64,000 bases of DNA from Solibacillus silvestris_B (GTDB taxonomy: Bacteria > Bacillota > Bacilli > Bacillales_A > Planococcaceae), in contig NZ_JBQCJW010000005.1 in assembly GCF_051967575.1 (NCBI RefSeq), forward strand, positions 62,001-126,000, read 5' to 3'. Position 1 is the stretch's first letter. Every line of letters starts with the position of its first letter. This document shows positions 34,653-43,039 of this stretch, piece after piece. Position numbers and translations under genes: made by a program. Under the pieces are notes generated by a model. The model saw only the letters and a program-made list of their open reading frames with translations, did no database searches and was not told the origin of the DNA.

Positions 34653-34732
34653 AGTGATTTCTATATTTCTCGTCTTGAATTATTTAGCAATAATAGATGA
34701 CTCGCCAAGAACTACCTTTGATTCATTACGAT

Positions 34733-36346
34733 CTATTTGGCTTTTTCGGTATCCTTGCGCAGCAAACGGCGCAATAACTTACCGGAGTTTGTTTTTGGAA
34801 CAGCGTCAATAAACTCTACTTCACGAGGATACTTATATGCTGACATTCTCTCTTTTGCCCATGCAATCATTTCTTGTTCTGTAGCTTCCACACCATCCTT
34901 TAACACAATAAACGCTTTTACGGATTCACCGCGTACTGCATCCGGGATACCAATGACAGCGACTTCGTCAATTTTTTCATGTTTCGCCAACATTTTTTCA
35001 ACTTCCTCTGGATAGACGCTATAACCAGAGCATTTAATCATTTCTTTAGCGCGTCCTAAAAAATATAAAAATCCATCATCATCAATCATGCCCATATCTC
35101 CTGTTAGGAAAAAACCATCATAAAACGACTTTTTTGTTTCTTCGTCTTTTCCTTTATACCCTTTAAATACACTTGGACCCTTTACTAAAATCATTCCCTG
35201 TACATTTGCGGATAGTTCTTCGGCATAGTTGTCCGTATTTACGATTTTAATTTCCGTGCCTTCAGGCGGTTTTCCATTTGCGCCATATTTAATGTTATCG
35301 GGCGGTGTCATTGTATTTCCTGTATGGGTTTCGCTCATTCCATAGGCAAATTCCATTAACGGGATTCCCGTGAAGCTTTCCCACTTATCGGAAATTTCCT
35401 TCGTTAACTGAATGCCGAAGCTTGTAACAATATTGATCACTAAAGAAGAGAAATCTGTATCCTTTATTTTTTCTTCGTTCATCATCTGAATATTCATTGG
35501 GGTTGTTGTATATAAAATCGATGCCTTATATTTTTCGAGTGCTTGTAAATATCCTACTGGTTCGAAGCGAGTAAGCAAAATAACAGTGGAGCCAGTAATG
35601 AACGGACTCATCATGCCTACTAGCTTACCGGCGATATGGAAAATTGGCATAATACTAATAATATTATCTTCTTTTCGGTAGTTGAAATTTTTTGCTACCG
35701 CAGTTGCCTGGTATTCAGAGTTTTTAAAAGTTAACATCGCTCCTTTTGGGGCACCTGTTGTTCCGGAAGTATAAACAATGAGACCAACATCTTCAAATAA
35801 ATCAACTTCAGCTCGTTGAACCGCTTGATGAAAAGCATTATTATTCATAATGTCGTACCATAAAATTGCATTTTCAAATGAACTTGCATCAATTTTTTCC
35901 GGAAAGTTCGGATAAGGTACGGATGGTAAGTAATCTGCATAGTTAATTAAAATTTTATGTTCAATTGTAGTTTCACTATCTATTTTAAGAAATATAGGAT
36001 ATAAATCTGGAGAAGTAACAATTACTTTTGCCTGTAAATCATTTAATTGATAGTGTAACTCCCATTCTTTAAACATTGGGTTACAAGGTCCTACAGTTGC
36101 ACCGATTCTTTGTGCCCCATAAAAAGCAATAATATACTGAGGCGAATTTTGTAAATAGAGGGCTATTGTATCGCCCTTTTGAATATGAATACTTTGCAGA
36201 TAATTTGCAAATTTATTAATCTCGTCATTTAGTTTGCTATAAGAAATTTCTTGACCATAAAAGTTGATGGCTGTTTTAGTTGGGGTGGAAGTTGCGTATT
36301 CCGCGATATATTGATCAATCGGTATATTTTTTAATTGGTCGAGCAT
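34733..36346 (-). CDS. Acyl-CoA synthetase (AMP-forming, fatty-acid or short hydroxyacid ligase)
   Basis: A 537-residue ANL-superfamily enzyme that activates a carboxylic acid to acyl-CoA through an acyl-AMP. The P-loop reads YTSGTTGAPKGAML, the A5 region FAYGMSETHTG, the A7 region TGDMGMID, the hinge GRAKEMIKCSGYSVYPEEVE, and the C-terminal catalytic lysine is in KTNSGKLLRR. It is the last gene of the minus-strand operon, nine bases after the second crotonase. GTGAGGA eight bases upstream supports the ATG. In context it would feed an acid made by the aldehyde dehydrogenase (43.0 kb) or taken up by the GntP permease into CoA-linked oxidation. Confidence 0.9.
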   Translation of the reverse strand: MLDQLKNIPIDQYIAEYATSTPTKTAINFYGQEISYSKLNDEINKFANYLQSIHIQKGDTIALYLQNSPQYIIAFYGAQRIGATVGPCNPMFKEWELHYQLNDLQAKVIVTSPDLYPIFLKIDSETTIEHKILINYADYLPSVPYPNFPEKIDASSFENAILWYDIMNNNAFHQAVQRAEVDLFEDVGLIVYTSGTTGAPKGAMLTFKNSEYQATAVAKNFNYRKEDNIISIMPIFHIAGKLVGMMSPFITGSTVILLTRFEPVGYLQALEKYKASILYTTTPMNIQMMNEEKIKDTDFSSLVINIVTSFGIQLTKEISDKWESFTGIPLMEFAYGMSETHTGNTMTPPDNIKYGANGKPPEGTEIKIVNTDNYAEELSANVQGMILVKGPSVFKGYKGKDEETKKSFYDGFFLTGDMGMIDDDGFLYFLGRAKEMIKCSGYSVYPEEVEKMLAKHEKIDEVAVIGIPDAVRGESVKAFIVLKDGVEATEQEMIAWAKERMSAYKYPREVEFIDAVPKTNSGKLLRRLLRKDTEKAK

Positions 36347-36355
36347 AGTAATTCC

Positions 36356-37135
36356 TCACTTTCCGGTAAATTTAGGCTCTCTTTTTTCTATGAATGCTTG
36401 GATACCCTCTTTATGATCTTCCGAATGATAGGAGACGAATGTCGATAAAGTTTGTAATTTAAAGGCTTGTTCATAGTCCAGTCCGGCTGAAGCGTGCATT
36501 GCTTTTTTCATTAGACCAATGGATTTGGTTGCACTTGACGCTAATTTGGTTGCCAGTTTTTGTACATTCTCTTCAAGTGATTCGATTGTTGCAATATCAT
36601 ACAGCAGCCCTAAATGCTGTGCTGTAGAAGCATCGAACATTTCACCTAAGTATAAGTATTTTGCTGCTTGATGATAGCCGATACGTTGTTGTAAAAGGTA
36701 AGTACCCGAAGCTAACCCGCGTAATACAAAAGGAAGCCCGAATTTTGCCTCTTCACTTGAAATGATAAAGTCTGCCGCTAGCGCTATTTCAAATCCAGCA
36801 CCTAATGCATATTTATGAACAGCTACTATAATAGGTTTTTCAAGTTCTTTCATAGCTAGAACAATTTGAGGATAACCTTCGTAATATTCTTTCACTTTAT
36901 CGCTTGGATTAGGATGTATTGCTGTCCCCATATCGACGAGATCATCTCCGGCACAGTAGGCACGCCCATTGCCTTTCATGATAACTACACGAATAGCATC
37001 ATCATTTCCAGCATCTTTTAATGATGCGATAATTATTGCGATCATATCATTATTCAAAGCATTGAGTGCTTCAGGTCGATTTAATATTATTTCTGCAATA
37101 CCATTATTTTTTGAATAAATAACTTGTCCATTCAT
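36356..37135 (-). CDS. Crotonase-family protein lacking one catalytic Glu
   Basis: A 259-residue enoyl-CoA hydratase/isomerase fold protein. The CoA-binding and oxyanion region is YCAGDDLVDMG and ALGAGFEIALAADF. The first hydratase glutamate is present (E116) but the second, normally in the PE of FGxPExxLG, is Phe136 in KFGLPFVLRG. It is therefore unlikely to be an ordinary hydratase; isomerase, lyase or thioester hydrolase chemistry is possible. Its start overlaps the thioesterase stop by four bases (ATGA), so the two are translationally coupled. It is in the LacI-controlled operon. Confidence 0.88.
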   Translation of the reverse strand: MNGQVIYSKNNGIAEIILNRPEALNALNNDMIAIIIASLKDAGNDDAIRVVIMKGNGRAYCAGDDLVDMGTAIHPNPSDKVKEYYEGYPQIVLAMKELEKPIIVAVHKYALGAGFEIALAADFIISSEEAKFGLPFVLRGLASGTYLLQQRIGYHQAAKYLYLGEMFDASTAQHLGLLYDIATIESLEENVQKLATKLASSATKSIGLMKKAMHASAGLDYEQAFKLQTLSTFVSYHSEDHKEGIQAFIEKREPKFTGK

Positions 37136-37536
37136 TGTTCTACCCCCTCAAAAATATGATTTTCCAGTATGGCTTTAATGGAAAAGGGAATAGGTTCACT
37201 TTTTTGTTCGGCTGTATTGAAATTGACATAGATTGTAGAAGCGGTAATACATCTAGTATCGCCTTGCCAAATTTCCTCATATAGTTCCAAACTCGCATTT
37301 CCAATTCGTTTAATCCAGCATTTAATCAATACATTTTTTCCAAAATAAATTTGAGATTCATATTCAACACAACTTTTAACAATGACCATTCGCCAATTCT
37401 CGAAATCATCTTCCGGATTAAAAATTTTAAATAAGTCGTTTCGCCCTGCCTCTAACCAAACAGGTATCGTTGTATTATTAATATGACCGACGCCATCTGT
37501 TTCTGAAACGCGCGGAACTATAGTTGTTTCAAACAT
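37132..37536 (-). CDS. Hotdog-fold acyl-CoA thioesterase (4HBT/YbgC-like)
   Basis: A 134-residue single hotdog-fold thioesterase. The motif TDGVGHINNTTIPVWLEAGR carries the Asp/His region of the 4-hydroxybenzoyl-CoA thioesterase group, and YFGKNVLIKCWIKRIGNASL forms the beta-sheet core. It would release a free acid from CoA, either for detoxification or as a pathway step. AAGGAC nine bases before ATG 37536 supports this start over the GTG three codons upstream. It sits between the 3-hydroxyacyl-CoA dehydrogenase and the second crotonase in one operon. Confidence 0.82.
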   Translation of the reverse strand: MFETTIVPRVSETDGVGHINNTTIPVWLEAGRNDLFKIFNPEDDFENWRMVIVKSCVEYESQIYFGKNVLIKCWIKRIGNASLELYEEIWQGDTRCITASTIYVNFNTAEQKSEPIPFSIKAILENHIFEGVEQ

Positions 37537-37582
37537 TGTTTTCACGTCCTTACATTAAATGTTTGTTTGAATCGTTGCCTGC

Positions 37583-38428
37583 CTATGAATAATTATAAAA
37601 ACCTTCGCCGCTTTTTCTGCCGAGTTTGCCGCTTTCAACAAGCTTTTTCAAAAGAGGACAAGGGCGATATTTTGAGTCGGCAAAATCCTTATACAATGTT
37701 TCCAATGCGGATAAAGTTGTATCCAAACCACACTCGTCCGCAAGCTTTAACGGTCCGATTGGATGATTTGCTCCGAGCCTCATAGCATTATCCACATCTT
37801 CAACCGGTGTACCTTCCATAACTAAAAAAGCGGCTTCATTCATCATAGGCAACAAAATTCTATTAACAATAAATCCAGGGTAGTCTTGTGCGACAACAGT
37901 TTGTTTATTAATTTTTACGCCAAATTGTTTAACAGCTTCCAATGTTTCAGATGCCGTCGAAAGAGATGTTACAATTTCCAGAAGGGCCATCAGCGGTACT
38001 GGGCTAAAGAAATGCATACCAATCACGTTTTCTGGTCGATTTGTAGCTGAGCTAATTTCAGCAATCGATAGGGAAGAGGTATTACTCGCCAATATTGCTT
38101 TTGGTTGAATGATTGCATCAAGCTTTCTGAACATTTCTTTTTTCAATTCCATGTTTTCAGGAATGGCTTCAATTACTAAATCTGCTTCAGCCCCGTCTTG
38201 GAGATTTGTAGAGAATTGGATGTTTTGATGGATACGACGTTCATCATCTTCCGAATATTTATCACGTTTCCGCATAGAAGAGATACTTTTTTCAATGATT
38301 TTTTTCCCACGTTCAATATCGCTTTCTGCACGATCGACTAAAACAACAGGGATTCCTGCAAGTGCAATAACTTGCGAAATTCCACTTCCCATTAATCCAG
38401 CGCCTACAACCAATACTTTATTTATCAA
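37583..38428 (-). CDS. 3-hydroxybutyryl-CoA dehydrogenase (Hbd/MmgB-like)
   Basis: A 281-residue stand-alone short-chain 3-hydroxyacyl-CoA dehydrogenase, making acetoacetyl-CoA (or a close homologue) from the 3-hydroxy form with NAD(P). The Rossmann motif is VVGAGLMGSGIS; catalytic Ser and His lie in ASNTSSLSI and GMHFFSPVPLM; the dimer domain has PGFIVNRILLPMMNEA and GANHPIGPLKLAD. The start is TTG 38428 with GAGGAAA upstream, and it overlaps the thiolase stop by eleven bases. Not a fused FadB-type protein, which suits C4 chemistry. Confidence 0.92.
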   Translation of the reverse strand: MINKVLVVGAGLMGSGISQVIALAGIPVVLVDRAESDIERGKKIIEKSISSMRKRDKYSEDDERRIHQNIQFSTNLQDGAEADLVIEAIPENMELKKEMFRKLDAIIQPKAILASNTSSLSIAEISSATNRPENVIGMHFFSPVPLMALLEIVTSLSTASETLEAVKQFGVKINKQTVVAQDYPGFIVNRILLPMMNEAAFLVMEGTPVEDVDNAMRLGANHPIGPLKLADECGLDTTLSALETLYKDFADSKYRPCPLLKKLVESGKLGRKSGEGFYNYS

Positions 38429-39608
38429 GCTTGTTTCCTCCTAATGCGGCATTTTTAATAATGACTGAAACACCTTGACCTCCACCTACACATAAAGAGG
38501 CGAGACCATAGTTTTTGTTTGTTCGAATTAATTCATGAAGCAAGGTTACGATGATCCTTGCTCCTGAATTACCGACAGGGTGACCTAACGCAATAGCACC
38601 CCCATTGACATTTACTTTATTTATATCAATTTTCAAATCTTCCAATACTGCCAATGTTTGAGCAGCAAATGCTTCGTTTAATTCGAATAAATCGATATCA
38701 TTCAGCGTTAGATTTGCCCTGCTCAAAGCTAGATTTGTTGCAGCGACTGGCCCGATTCCCATAAACTTTGGTTCTACCCCTACAGATGCATGGGCGATAA
38801 TCTCTGCTAGTGGCTGTAAATGATTTTCCGCACAAAATTTCTCGGAGCAAATCATGACGAGCGATGCTCCATCATTTAAACCTGATGCATTACCGGCAGT
38901 AACAGAGCCATTATTTATAAATGCAGGCTTTAAACTTGAAAGCGCATCAAACGTCGTCTCCCGTATAAATTCGTCTTTTTCGAAATAATTGTTTTGGATT
39001 GGCAATGGAACGATTTCTTCATTAAATTTGCCAGACCGTTGTGCAGATAGGGCGCGCTGCTGGCTCATTAAGGCATATTCATCTTGCTCAGCACGCGAAA
39101 TAGAATACTTTTTTGCTAAATTTTCTGCCGTCATTCCCATATGGTAGTTTTCGTAGGAGCAAATTAATCCATCATATAAAATACTATCCTCTATCGTAAA
39201 ACTGCCAAGCTTTTTTCCTGATCGCCCTTCCAATAATAAATGGGGGACTCTTGACATGTTTTCTGTACCACCCGCTAAAATGCAGTCAGCTTCACCTAAT
39301 TTAATTTGCTGATAGGCCAATGTAATGGAGCGGAGTCCAGAAGCACATTGCTTATTTATCGTCATTGCCGGAATTGTGAAAGGGAGCCCCGAATTTAATG
39401 CAACTTGTCTTGCAGGGTTTGCTTTATTTCCTGCTTGATACACATTCCCAATAATTACTTCATCGATTTTTTCGGGATCAATAGCAGTTTTATCTAGAAT
39501 ATCTTTTACTAGGGGGATGGCTAATTCAATGGCAGGAATATTTTTTAATGTTCCTCCAAATTTTCCGATGGCAGTCCGATTTGCTGATACAATAAAAACT
39601 TTTGACAT
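38418..39608 (-). CDS. Acetyl-CoA C-acetyltransferase (thiolase)
   Basis: A 396-residue thiolase that cleaves acetoacetyl-CoA or longer 3-ketoacyl-CoA with CoA (or condenses acetyl-CoA). The nucleophile is C88 in NKQCASGLRS; later motifs are LNEAFAAQ, GGAIALGHPVGNSGAR and the second cysteine in SLCVGGGQG. Length and motifs fit AtoB/MmgA. It follows the permease gene by about 50 bases in the operon and overlaps the dehydrogenase start. Confidence 0.93.
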   Translation of the reverse strand: MSKVFIVSANRTAIGKFGGTLKNIPAIELAIPLVKDILDKTAIDPEKIDEVIIGNVYQAGNKANPARQVALNSGLPFTIPAMTINKQCASGLRSITLAYQQIKLGEADCILAGGTENMSRVPHLLLEGRSGKKLGSFTIEDSILYDGLICSYENYHMGMTAENLAKKYSISRAEQDEYALMSQQRALSAQRSGKFNEEIVPLPIQNNYFEKDEFIRETTFDALSSLKPAFINNGSVTAGNASGLNDGASLVMICSEKFCAENHLQPLAEIIAHASVGVEPKFMGIGPVAATNLALSRANLTLNDIDLFELNEAFAAQTLAVLEDLKIDINKVNVNGGAIALGHPVGNSGARIIVTLLHELIRTNKNYGLASLCVGGGQGVSVIIKNAALGGNKLDK

Positions 39609-39661
39609 ATAATCACCTCAAATTGTATAGGCAGAATAAAATTACTCTGCCTATGAAATTT

Positions 39662-40957
39662 TTATCCGAAAATAGTAAACAAAATAATCGCAAAAGTAGT
39701 TGCTATTTGGGTTAAAATAACGGCCATGCAAGCAACTGGCAAGTAGGCGGTTTTGAATGATTCCTTTGAAATATTCCGAATTGTCGTTACAACATATCCG
39801 TTATGCGGCAATGATGCGAGACCATCTGAAGACATTACCGATACACGGTGTAATGCACCAGGATCGATACCCATATTTAAATACGTAGGGGATAAAATTG
39901 GTAATGCAATCCCTAGACCGCCAGAAGCAGAACCTGTTAAACCAGCGATCAGATTAATACAAATAGCCATACTGATTAATGGAGGACCTGGAATTTGCAA
40001 CACTGTTTCGACAATTTGAGTGAAGCCTGTCGTCAATGCTGCAACTTTACCAAACGCTATTACAGCAGACGTATTACAAGCTGCAATAATTGCTTCATTT
40101 GTGCCTTTGCTCATAACATCCCAAAATTTAGAAAGATAATTAAACATAATTATTAACGCAACGAGAATGGCTGTTAGTAGGGCAAAAATTGTTGCAGTAT
40201 TCGCGATGAAAAATTGTGAATACGTAATCATCCCGATGATGACAACTAATACAGGGAGAAAGGCCTGAATAATGCTAGGCAACTTTTTGTCATTTTGTTC
40301 GATATCTTTGTCCGATTCATAAGGGATGAATTCTTCCCCGCGTTTTTTAGCGCGATTGACCATCCAATAAAGCCAAAATGAACCGATTCCGAATGTAAAT
40401 AGTCCAACAACTAATCCAACACCTAACCCAGAATATGGGGTTGTACCGAAAAATTCAGTAGGCATAATATTTTGGATTTCTGGTGAGCCCGGTAAATACA
40501 TTGTAAAAGTAACAGAACCAAATACTAATGCCGCTGGAATGAAACGTCGAGGCAAGTTGGCTGTTCTGAATAATGATACAGCAATCGGATAAACCGCAAA
40601 ACCTACTACGAATAATGAAACTCCACCATATGTCATAATGGCACAAGCTAAAACTACAGCCATTACGGCACCTTTAGGACCGATAATTTTCATAATCCAA
40701 CGCGCAATCGATTCGGCTGCCCCAGTGTCGGCCATAATTTTACCGAAAATCGCCCCGAGCAGGAATATTAAAAAGTATGAAGCAAAATAGCCTGTAAAAC
40801 CTTGCATATAAGTATCAGTCATTGCATCCACAATATTCAAGCCTGAAACCAATGCAACAAATACACTAGCTAAAATGGCGCTAACGATAATATTTATGCC
40901 CTGGACAGTCATAAATATTAAAAGTGCTAAACCAATTAATAATAATACGACACTCAT
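39662..40957 (-). CDS. GntP-family permease (hydroxyacid or short-chain acid uptake)
   Basis: A 431-residue membrane permease with about 12 TM helices. Motifs such as FLLGAIFGKIMADTGAAESI, GSVTFTMYLPGSPEIQN and GLTGSASGGLGIALPILSP fit the GntP (gluconate:H+ symporter) superfamily, in the branch that includes predicted 3-hydroxybutyrate permeases such as YxjC next to CoA-transferase genes. The fully CoA-oxidative neighbours make gluconate itself unlikely and a short hydroxy- or fatty acid more likely; this is inference. It is the second gene of the operon, 17 bases after the first crotonase. Confidence 0.85.
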   Translation of the reverse strand: MSVVLLLIGLALLIFMTVQGINIIVSAILASVFVALVSGLNIVDAMTDTYMQGFTGYFASYFLIFLLGAIFGKIMADTGAAESIARWIMKIIGPKGAVMAVVLACAIMTYGGVSLFVVGFAVYPIAVSLFRTANLPRRFIPAALVFGSVTFTMYLPGSPEIQNIMPTEFFGTTPYSGLGVGLVVGLFTFGIGSFWLYWMVNRAKKRGEEFIPYESDKDIEQNDKKLPSIIQAFLPVLVVIIGMITYSQFFIANTATIFALLTAILVALIIMFNYLSKFWDVMSKGTNEAIIAACNTSAVIAFGKVAALTTGFTQIVETVLQIPGPPLISMAICINLIAGLTGSASGGLGIALPILSPTYLNMGIDPGALHRVSVMSSDGLASLPHNGYVVTTIRNISKESFKTAYLPVACMAVILTQIATTFAIILFTIFG

Positions 40958-40974
40958 TCATTTCCCACCTTTAA

Positions 40975-41748
40975 TCAGTTGAATTTTGGTTTTCTTTTTT
41001 CGATGAAAGCTTTAATGCCTTCTGCAGCATCTTGGTGGTTAAAGCTATTCATAAATAGTTTTTTCTCGATTAATAATGCAGATTCAAAGTTCGTATCAGC
41101 CCCTTGTATAACGGATTGCTTAATATTTTTTAAAGCATTCGACGATTTTCCCGAAATTTCCTTAGCAATTTTTAAAACTTGATCAAAACCTTCCCCAGTA
41201 TTGAAAATATCATTGACAAGTCCTATATTCAGCGCTTTTTCAGCTGTAATAGGTGTTCCCAAATACATCAATTCGAGCGCTTTTGCTTTACCAAGAAGTT
41301 TTGTTAAGCGTTGAGTACCGCCTGCGCCCGGAAAAATACCTAGATTAATTTCCGGTACACCCAATCTTGAATGACTCTCTGCATAACGTATATCGAATGC
41401 AAGTGCGACTTCAAGACCTCCACCTAATGCAAGTCCATTTATAAAGGCAATTGTAGGCTTTGGGAAATTCTCAATGAAGTTGATTAATTTATGATTTTTT
41501 TCTACACTTTCCTGTAGTGCCGGTGATTCGATCCAATTTGGGAATTCTTTAATATCCGCACCTGCAATGAAAAATTTCTCTCCTCGTCCACGAAGTACGA
41601 CAACGTGAACAGAAGAATTTTCAGAGAGCGATTGAAAGCATTGATACAGCTCATCGGCTAGTTTATTGCTTAATGCGTTTGCTGGGGGATTGTCAATTTC
41701 GATTACTGTTATATGGTCAAATGACTGAACATTTAAAAGCTCATACAA
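40975..41748 (-). CDS. Enoyl-CoA hydratase (crotonase)
   Basis: A 257-residue crotonase with both catalytic glutamates: E113 in LGGGLEVALAF and E133 in GVPEINLGIFPGAGGTQRL. The oxyanion Gly region IAGADIKEF is intact. It should hydrate a trans-2-enoyl-CoA to 3-hydroxyacyl-CoA. The start is TTG 41748 after GGGAGGT, and it is the first gene of the minus-strand operon. The palindromic LacI-type operator lies 24 bases upstream. Compare the second crotonase at 36.4 kb, which lacks one Glu. Confidence 0.92.
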   Translation of the reverse strand: MYELLNVQSFDHITVIEIDNPPANALSNKLADELYQCFQSLSENSSVHVVVLRGRGEKFFIAGADIKEFPNWIESPALQESVEKNHKLINFIENFPKPTIAFINGLALGGGLEVALAFDIRYAESHSRLGVPEINLGIFPGAGGTQRLTKLLGKAKALELMYLGTPITAEKALNIGLVNDIFNTGEGFDQVLKIAKEISGKSSNALKNIKQSVIQGADTNFESALLIEKKLFMNSFNHQDAAEGIKAFIEKRKPKFN

Positions 41749-41771
41749 AATAAATACCTCCCTTATTTTTT

Positions 41772-41805
41772 TGAATACGTATACATTTTCAGTTAGCGTT
41801 TACAA
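41772..41805. promoter_or_regulatory. LacI-type operator, copy 1 (catabolic operon)
   Basis: The palindrome-like TGAATACGTATACA (41772-41785) is followed after ten bases by GCGTTTACAA (41796-41805). The same two words recur at 42985-43014 before the aldehyde dehydrogenase. The centre ACGT and the half-site fit LacI/CcpA-family operators (12 of 14 positions agree with the cre consensus), so CcpA is an alternative binder. Confidence 0.7.
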
Positions 41806-41962
41806 CCTCAATATAAATTTGCCTGAACTTTCTGTCAATAGTAAAATTGAAAAAAGCTTAAAAAAACTTTTTTTAGCTGCTTTGGGTGTTAGTTTACAAA
41901 TCTTTACTTTATGCCTAATCTACGGTATAAAGTAGTTATTAGAAAGAAATAGAGGTGGCGTG

Positions 41963-42958
41963 ATGGTAACTTCAAAAGATGTCGCAAAATATGCAGGTGT
42001 TTCACAAGCTACAGTATCTAGAGTATTGAATACACCTGAAGTTGTAAAAAAGGAAACAGTAAATAAAGTCATGAATGCAATTAATGATTTAAATTACATT
42101 CCTAATGCCAATGCGAGATCGCTTGTTCAAAATAAAATAGGAACAATTATTTTACTGTCAGGACCATTAAGTAATCCTTTTTTCGTTGATACTACGAGTG
42201 TTATAGTAAATTATGCTAGTAAAATGGACTACCGTGTACAAGTCCAGTTCGTTAATGACAATAATTTGGAAAAAGCCTATTCAAATGCTTTAGAGCAAAA
42301 GAATGACGGAATCATCTTATCTTGCATTCTTGAAGACGATCCTATTTTTGAGAAATTAAAAGGATTGGGAATTCCTTTTATTACATATAACCGGAAACAT
42401 AAATTAAACGAAAATTTTGTCGAGATTGATAATTTTCATGCTGGGGAACTTAGTTTTAAGTATATGAGAGAATTAGGTCATGAAAATATTGCATGGATTG
42501 GCGGGCAATTAAATGTAACGACATTCAAAAATCGGTATGAAGGCTTTATTCATGCCATGAAAGAAGGAAATATGCCGATAGATCCGAGCTATATTGTTCA
42601 TAATGCTGTTTCTAAAAGTGATTTGGAAGATGCTATATATAACTTACTTCATCTTCGTGTACCACCAACTGCAATTTGTGCTGCAACAGATTCCATTGCA
42701 TTGGATTTAATTGATATTGCGAAAAAAGCGAATATTTCCATTCCGGAAGAACTAAGTATTATGGGAATTGATAATGTTGAAATTAGTCAGCACGGGATGA
42801 TTGAACTCACAACAGTAGGCAGCAAATATAAGAAAAACCTAGGTTATATTGCTATACAAGAGCTAATTTCGATGATTGACGGAAAAAATAATAGTTGCAT
42901 TTGTATTACGGAGCCTGTTAAACTCTTCGTAAGGAAAACAACACAGAGATTGAAATAA
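41963..42958 (+). CDS. LacI-family transcriptional regulator of the catabolic cluster
   Basis: A 331-residue LacI-type regulator. The HTH is KDVAKYAGVSQATVSRVLN (residues 5-23), the hinge helix YIPNANARSLVQNKIG, followed by a periplasmic-binding-like effector domain (GTIILLSGPLSNPFFVDTTS, IAWIGGQLNVTTFKNRYEGF, MGIDNVEISQ). GAGGTGG precedes GTG 41960 and ATG 41963; the ATG is preferred. It is divergent from the crotonase operon and 81 bases ahead of the aldehyde dehydrogenase gene, with matching operators on both sides. The effector is unknown; a pathway intermediate is likely. Confidence 0.92.
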   Translation: MVTSKDVAKYAGVSQATVSRVLNTPEVVKKETVNKVMNAINDLNYIPNANARSLVQNKIGTIILLSGPLSNPFFVDTTSVIVNYASKMDYRVQVQFVNDNNLEKAYSNALEQKNDGIILSCILEDDPIFEKLKGLGIPFITYNRKHKLNENFVEIDNFHAGELSFKYMRELGHENIAWIGGQLNVTTFKNRYEGFIHAMKEGNMPIDPSYIVHNAVSKSDLEDAIYNLLHLRVPPTAICAATDSIALDLIDIAKKANISIPEELSIMGIDNVEISQHGMIELTTVGSKYKKNLGYIAIQELISMIDGKNNSCICITEPVKLFVRKTTQRLK

Positions 42959-42984
42959 TCCCTGTGTTTTTCTATATCACTTTA

Positions 42985-43014
42985 TGAATACGTATACATT
43001 CTTGGCGTTTACAA
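42985..43014. promoter_or_regulatory. LacI-type operator, copy 2 (aldehyde/alcohol dehydrogenase operon)
   Basis: TGAATACGTATACA (42985-42998) is identical to the copy at 41772, and GCGTTTACAA (43005-43014) follows after six bases. It lies 26 bases before the aldehyde dehydrogenase start, where a repressor could block transcription. Confidence 0.7.
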
Positions 43015-43039
43015 ACTATTTAACAAGGATGATGGATGT

